Assembly: GCA_003024785.1 (NCBI GenBank)
Contig: PUQB01000170.1
Span: 24,545 to 88,544 of the forward strand
Source: Selaginella tamariscina
Lineage: Eukaryota > Streptophyta > Lycopodiopsida > Selaginellales > Selaginellaceae
Length of the DNA stretch: 64,000 nt
Reading direction: 5' to 3'
Program-made: the position numbers and the translations under genes
The notes under the pieces: generated by a model
Database searches by the model: none
Told to the model about the DNA's origin: nothing
The model's input: only the letters and a program-made list of their open reading frames with translations
Shown: positions 57,268 to 64,000 of the stretch, piece by piece
Position numbering within the stretch: the first letter of the stretch is position 1
How the letters are laid out: every line of letters begins with the position of its first letter

Positions 57268-58000
57268 TGTGACACTGAGACGTTCAGACTACCGTGTGAC
57301 AGTGAAAATTGAGTAAATTTTAATAAAATAGTTATTAATATATAAATGAGTGTGACGGTACTAAAGTTTATATAACGGCCATTCTAAATCTCCTTATTAG
57401 TAATTATTTTAAATTTTATTTCATATAACGGTTATTTTGTTAGTTATCCAAACTTATTTAATGATTATTTTAAATTTAATATAATGATTATCTTAATTTC
57501 ACGAGGTTAACATGGGTTAAGAATCAAATTTGAAGATAAATTTATTAAATTAAGAATAATAATTAGGTTAAGAATTAAGTTAAGAATAATAATTATAACT
57601 TAAGGGTAAACTTACCAAGATAATTGCGTTAAACATTAGATTTAGGGATAAACTCATCAATTTAAGAATAATAACTAAGTTAAACATTCATCAGATTAAA
57701 AATAATAATTGAATTAAGAGTCTAGCTTAAAAATAAACTTATTAAGTTAAAGAATAACAACTAAATTAAAAATTCAGTTTAAGGATAAACTCACCACTTA
57801 AGAATCATTAAATAATTAAGCTTAAGAATGAAGTTAAGGTTAAACTCATCAGGTTAAAGATAATAATTGAGTTAAAGATTTAAATTAAGAATAAACTTAC
57901 TAAGTTAAGATAACAATTATATAAAAGTCCAACTTAATAATAAAATTACTATATTAAGAATAATAACTACGCTTTCCTATAGCCATTGCCTCCTTGGCAT
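57268..58000. repeat. AT-rich degenerate repeat, second retroelement block
   Basis: Matches 14,158-14,830 from GACACTGAGACG onward. Confidence 0.5.
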
Positions 58001-59074
58001 TAAGAGATGGTTCCATGACATGACTCGAGTTTGTCACCATTGTTTGTGCTAGCTAGAGGAGGTGGTAGCTTGGGAATGATAGGAGGAGTGGTGGTATCTT
58101 GATACAACTCGTTGTCAACGAACAAGTCAGCCACGAGTGTGGAAAGATCCAGTTGTTCCAGGTTGTTGGTGCTTGAGGATGGAGCCGTTGTGGCTTGTGG
58201 AGTCATCAGAAGAGGTGTTGAGGGAAGAGAAGTACCATGATCAACTCCTCCTCCTTCAACAACTCCTCTTGGCTCTACATCGGCTGGATTGTCTAGTGAT
58301 GGATGGAGAATTGGAACGTTGTCCAAAATCTAGAAAGATCCATTAGAGGTGGTGGAGAAATGGAAGGGAGTCTTAGGGAGTCTTATCTTGATAAAGATGA
58401 GCTTCATCAAACACCACATCTCGGCTCACCACTAGTTTCCTACATTGACAATTATGGAGTTGATAGGCTTTTACTTGAGTGTGATAGCCCACGAAGATGC
58501 ATTCTTGCTCTTGGGATCTAGCTTCTGACGCTGAGAATTTGGAATGTAAGCGTAGGTAACGCAACCAAGCACCCAAAGATGCGCTTCCCTATCCAGACTT
58601 GAAATGGCACCTGTCCAGTGGAAAGTGTTGGCAGCTGATTCCGGAGATACACTATTGTGTTGAGTGCCTCCCCAACACATTTTGGGCGTGCCAACATGTT
58701 GAAGAAAGCAGCATACACTATCCATAAGTGTCATGTTTAGGTGCTTGGCGACTCCATTCTATTGCGAGGTGTGGGCTGCGATGTACTCATGGTGGATTCC
58801 AACCTGAGCAAAGAAATGCAAGAGCCTCATTGCTCATATACTCACTGCCGCCATCTAAACGTAGTGTCTAGATGGTACAGCTAGTGGCATTTTCTGCTTA
58901 GCTTTTGTAGATTTGAAAGTGATGGTAGACCTCTCCCTTATGTGCCATGAGGATAGCAACCACATAGCGTGAATAGTTGTCAATGAACAAAATGAAGTAC
59001 CGCTTATGACTGAGAGTTGCTGCTAGCACATAGCACATGTCCGTGTGTACCAACTAAAGAAATCTTGAGGTGCC
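58001..59074 (-). mobile_element. Copia-type LTR-retroelement fossil, second copy
   Basis: Same integrase-region fossil as 14,831-15,957, with the Ty3-type element inserted at the identical point (59,075). Broken. Confidence 0.75.
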
Positions 59075-62000
59075 TGGTTGACAGTGGTTCGACCACCATC
59101 AAACCGCCAGCCAGTGTGAACGAGCAGTGGGGCCAAACAGCCAAGTGGGGGAGGTACAATGGGTACTGATTGACAGTGACGACTGTCAGGTGGCGTTAAC
59201 AGCGAGCTAGATCCGATTGTCCGATTAACTATTAAGGTACTTGGGACAACACACGTAAGGGAGGCGCATAAAGACCATAGGACAAGACTTAGCCACATGG
59301 CGGCAAACCAATAGGGGAGTGCCACCTGGGCCTATGACCTAGCACTAGCACACTATTTAAGAAGGAAGACAAGTAGTGGGTCGGGTCCTTCTAGTTTGTC
59401 TTCTTCATTGTATCTTGCTCCAACCTTCTCTGGGGAAGGGGCCATCTTGTATCTCGACAAGCAATATATGAATCTCTTCTGTTTACCATTGCCCCCTTGC
59501 CAGATCTCTCTTCTTCCTCTCCTTGTCTGGTTTTCCCATCAAAAGAGGTAGCAGCACTACTAGACGAGAGCTCCAACCCACATGTACACGAACCCTCATG
59601 GCGTCCATGTAGAGGCCACCACCGCACCTTCCTGCATATCCCAAGGTAAAGGCCATACCCTCTGGCTCGAACCCCCAGGATTGGGTGTTGGCAACAACGT
59701 CTTGGCGATCATCAAGGCTACATAAGTCACCCCACATCTGGCCTGTGAAGTCCTCAATGACCATTTGTGGCGATCATAGAGGGATATTATTTACACGCGG
59801 ATGGAGTTCACCATAGCAAGTAGAGTTGCGGTCTGAAGAAGAGACTGAAGAGCCCAGCTTAACTCATTGGAGATTAGTGAATACCAACCGGCTAGGAGGA
59901 CGTGTTGGGCTAGCCAGAAGAGGCTAATGGAGGAAAGGGAGATACCCTTAATGCCACAGTCGGCCTGAGCCTCACATGTTCGAGAGCACAATGCAAACAC
60001 CACATGACAAAACCCCCGAGAAGTAGAAAACCCGGCACAACACCATTGAAGTCGGTCACAAGCTATAGACGATGAAGAAAGGTATGAAGAACCCTTAACA
60101 CATCCTAACAGAATCCCGGGTGTAAGAACGTGTGGGAATGAGCAACACTTGGATGGGTGAGACCGTCCAGCAATGACCTATGACACAAAGTGGGACGGAT
60201 GATAGGACGATGGAAGCCCTCCACCCCATCTTGACATAGGTGAAAGTGATGGCTACGATGAACCCCCACACCACATAGCTGAACCCGTATTTGACAAGTA
60301 CCCCCGAGGGAAGAGACCTCGCGCAGAAGAACCCCAGGAGAGGAATGCATGTGTTGGAGGCAGGAAACTTGAAGTAGCAACAAGCATAGGTAGTGATAGG
60401 GGACGAGAGCTGGAGGTTCTATGTGGCCAACACTACGAGGGACGCAAGGTAGTAAACCCAGGGCCACCATCACCCAGCAAGGCAAGGTTGGCAGGCCGTG
60501 AATGCCTGGAAAGAGGGGATGAAGAGCCTCATCTAGAAGGCCCCCATAGGGAGAGGCGCTGACCACCAATGAAGAAACCTCTGCACCAAGAGTTCAGCAT
60601 GTCAGACGATGTAGCATGCCAGGTGAGTACCAAGATGGCGGTATGAGGCTCTAAAAGGGTCAATGAGCTAAACAAACTAGGATGAGGCGCCAGTGAGGGG
60701 CCACACAGTGGTCACTCTGGGTAAGGGATGAGGGGATTTCATCCTAGGGCAAGGGAAATCCACCTGGGCAAGTAAGACTGTATTGACCACATGAGGGGAT
60801 TCCACAAAGGCATACGGTAGAGCCGCAATAACTACGAGACGAGGGATACTGTCTTAGGTGAGGAGAATTTGCCCTGGCAGCCATGACCGTTCAAACACCA
60901 CAAAGAGATTCTGCAAGGTCGCATGTTCTGCCAAGCCACCCGCTGGACGAGGGATATCGTCCAGCCAAGGTATGCTACGCCACCAACAACCATGCTAGTC
61001 CCACGAAGGGGGATTTTGAGGGACATCCGGGAGGAGCCCATCCGCATCACCAACCCTCAATAGAAGGGCGTGTGTGCACGGGAGGAAGAAGGTACCCACA
61101 GGGTACTAGAATGTAAATGACAGCATGTCTGAAGTTGAAAGACAAGACTGGAACACTTCCTAGTCCCAACAGGAAGCCATGGGAGTAGACCGGTGACCTT
61201 ACTAGTCCGCACGCTCAATTGGATGTAGAAGAGCTCACAGTGACAGTGCCGTTACCCGCATTCTAAGGAGCAAGGAGTGAAGACCAGCATGTACACAAGT
61301 TTGAACAGGTGTGTGATTGAGGAGCATAAGCAAAACCACAAGAACCTAAGTGCATTCACATGTATTCTAGACAAGAAGGCACATGCTTAATGGATGCGAT
61401 TCCATGAGGCAAACGAAGGAGCTCACTAGGAGACCGCATGGAGGGCGTTCCTGGACATCTTCGGAAAGAGAAGAGCAAGGAGGAGGTAATTCATAAGCTA
61501 GCTAACTTGAAATGAAAAGAAGGAGAGTTAGTCGACGAATAAACAATCTGCATGCTAAGGTACATCGCCATGTTAAGGGAACGCCTCGTCCACCTGACCA
61601 AGAAGATGTGGTACCAGAAGGGATTATGACTAGGGATCCCCCGTCCACCTGACCAAGAAGATGTGGTACTAGAAGGGATTACGACTAAAGATTCGCAAAT
61701 GGATAGGGCTGGATGATGACCAAACATTTGATAAATTAGTTTGGTACACCAAGAAAGCATAATGATGACTGAACATTTGGTAAATTACTCCAGTACGCCA
61801 AGAAAGCATAAAAGAGGAAGCCCACAGACCCAGAAGATGAGGTACTAGAAAGGATTACAACTAGGGATCCCTCCGTCCACCTAACCAAGAAATATGGTAC
61901 CAGAAGGGATTATGACTAGAGATTTGCAAATGGATCGGGATGGATGATGACCGAACATTTGATAAATTAGTCTGGTATGCCAAGAAAGCATAATGATGAC

Positions 62001-64000
62001 CAAACATTTGATAAATTACTCCAGTACGCCAAGAAAGCATAAAAGTGTAAAAGCAGGAAGCCCACAGACCCAACTAGGATACATAACATACAAAGACAAG
62101 TACTATGAGGCTTAGTGGCATGAGCTTTACTCATAAGTTCTTCCCTGATGGAATTGAAGTCGAGACCACTCCGATACCAAATGTCACAACCTTTCTCTCT
62201 CCCTTAAGCCAACTAGGCAAAGGGCCAATTGGTATTTATGAGAGGGCCCCTAGTCATGATGACTTAGGTCTACTTGGGTCTTTTGCCCACATATCCCACA
62301 ATCTTTACCTAGGTAGTCAACCCACCAGGTTAAAACTATGACAAGTACTGTAGGGTCCCACAACACAAACGATTACTATCGACTAGCTAAGCTCATGAGT
62401 AGCAAGCTACTGCAGGTAGCTACATTAGTGGTGGAATGGAAGTCAAAGGGGGACACTGAGAAACGGAGGAGCCAAGGGCGTAGGACTAATGGGAATGACC
62501 AACCTTGCAGAAGGTCGTAGTCAAGGAAGCACAGCTAGAGGTCCCACTCTCGAGAGCGGCAATCTTACTGACCAAGGTATGACGATAGGGATAGGCAACC
62601 GGAACACCAAGAGATGATTTGTGCCCTGTGCAGCTAGCACCTGCTCTACTGATGCTTCTAGATTGAGTTGATCAAGCCAATGTTGGAAGCGCAAGCCTTT
62701 GGCACCGCGAGGGTGGCAAACGGACAAGCCCCCATTTGCTTGACACCAATCCCTATGTTGTAGGCCAACCAGGTAATAGTGGTATCACTAAGGGTGGACT
62801 ATGGGGAAAACACAAAATCACAAGCTCAACAAGCAAAAGCGGCAAGGTGTCCATACATTCACGGAACCGAAGAAAGGGGGGAGGGGCTACTGCGAGAAGG
62901 AATGAGTAGCAGAACCCTCGGGGTTGGGGCAGTGGGTGAGGAGGCGCGCCGAAGTGACAGCCACTTCAGAGCCAATGAGACTCACCCAAAGCCAAAGATC
63001 ATGGGGAGTGACAACGATACAAGAACACCTTGCAAATAGAATAATGGAGGACCAAGCATCGACAAAACAAGCCATAACTCGGCCCAAGGTCGCAATGACT
63101 ACAGTCGACTTTGTGGATGACGTGCCAACCATCCTTATCCAAGTTGCGGGCCACATGATCCATGACGTGATCATAAACGGAGGTTCGGTCATGAACATCA
63201 TGTTGAAGGAACTCCACCAGGAGTTGGGCATGCCAACCCTGGAGCCTTCTCCCTTCCACGTATAGATGGCGAACCAAGCCGAGGTGACACTCAAGGGCAT
63301 CATAAGGAAAGTGGAAGTCAAGATCCAAATTATCAAGTTCTGGATAAATATCATCGTCCTCAACATGCACAAGAAAGGGGGATTCGACATGCTTCTAGGT
63401 TGTTCTTGGCTCAGGGGTGCAAAGGTGCAACATGACTAGGCACGCCAATAGGTAAGATTTCGTACCGAGAAGGGACTAATGTCTGTAACATCGAATCAAG
63501 TTTGGGCACTCCTGTCAGAGTTCTGAGCCCAAGAATACTATGGGCCTGATTGGAACGGGGGACTAGGTGATGATGAAGTGGTGCCCATCTCTACCCACCC
63601 ACCAAGTTCGTCTGGCATAGGTTAGGGGGACCCATGCTAGGGAGAATGACACCATACGGACAGGCGGATGGCCGTGAAGGGAATCCCCGAAGCACAAGCC
63701 CCAAAGGAACCCGTGCTAAGGATGGAATGTAGAAACATCACCCTGCCAGCTTAGGAGGGATACAGGATGGAACTATGTATGGGAGGACCGGGACCTCCAT
63801 GATAACAGTCAAAAAGATTAATGTAGGGACGGAAAAGACCTCAACTAGCTCAAGTCAATCCAAACACAATATGGGAGATCAAGAACCGACTCATCAACCA
63901 CCTTTAGAACTACAGAGGAAGATTAAGCTAGACGTACCATGGCCAAGGGGGAGTGCCACTAGAGCTAAGCCAACCCAACAACGATCCCATGTCAACCCAG
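59075..64000 (+). mobile_element. Ty3-type LTR-retroelement fossil, second copy, runs off the window
   Basis: Matches 15,958-21,470: left LTR (59,075-59,430), gag-like stretch (about 61,430-61,530), tandem repeats (61,570-62,075), retropepsin-like region (about 63,110-63,440). It lacks the solo LTR present in the other copy. Broken in many places. Confidence 0.65.
61570..62075. repeat. Tandem repeats inside the second Ty3-type fossil
   Basis: Units with GAAGATGTGGTACCAGAAGG and CGAACATTTGATAAATTA, as at 18,430-18,960. Unit order is the same, so they expanded before the block was duplicated. Confidence 0.7.

Noticed and set aside
1-64000. tRNA, rRNA or other structured RNA genes
   Set aside because: None recognised by eye; short tRNA-like genes could be missed without a scanner.

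Overview
The window looks like land-plant nuclear DNA: plant-type TTTAGGG telomere-like repeats, a CYP716-type cytochrome P450 with GT-AG introns, Copia and Ty3 LTR-retroelement fossils, and a plant-style FCP1/NIF phosphatase-like gene. It is repeat-dense and AT-rich, as in large-genome gymnosperms or seed-free plants; I cannot fix the species. No rRNA, tRNA or CRISPR was seen.

The window is built from repeated modules. The main one is a large, apparently undescribed DNA transposon. Its best copy spans about 39,567-53,211 (13.6 kb) and is bounded by 24-bp imperfect terminal inverted repeats beginning TATGCA(C/A)GTTGTAA. On its left arm, minus strand, lie a FCP1/NIF phosphatase-like gene and a gene with a ParB-like domain followed by a DNA-methyltransferase-like domain. 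On its right arm, plus strand, is a DDE-like transposase of the DUF7869 type. Between them is a non-coding centre: an array of the 18-bp palindrome GGCGGGATTAATCCCGCC, CA/TA microsatellites, a ~50-bp tandem repeat with a short telomere-like tract, a ~330-bp AT-rich tandem repeat, then a second palindrome array inside the putative first intron of the transposase gene. Other copies are a composite at 1-11,363 (the end of one copy abutting a left-truncated second copy) and an inverted, end-truncated copy at 24,386-34,472. All copies have damaged reading frames.

Next to these elements are three near-full or partial copies (12,691-13,908; 35,072-36,968; 54,567-56,400) and two small fragments of a four-exon CYP716-like P450 gene, all on the minus strand. 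Each copy has its own small indels, and none of the indels found is shared.

Downstream of two P450 copies is the same retroelement block (14,158-24,378 and 57,268-64,000): an AT-rich stretch, a Copia integrase-region fossil, and a Ty3-type LTR fossil nested at the same site in both. The first block also carries a solo LTR with a perfect 5-bp target duplication, absent from the second. The P450 locus, the transposon copy and the nested retroelements were therefore duplicated together as one block, with later insertions, inversion and truncation.

Working model (inference): the palindrome arrays are binding or regulatory sites for an element-encoded protein, either the transposase or the ParB-like protein, in a mobile element that also carries methylase-like and phosphatase-like genes.
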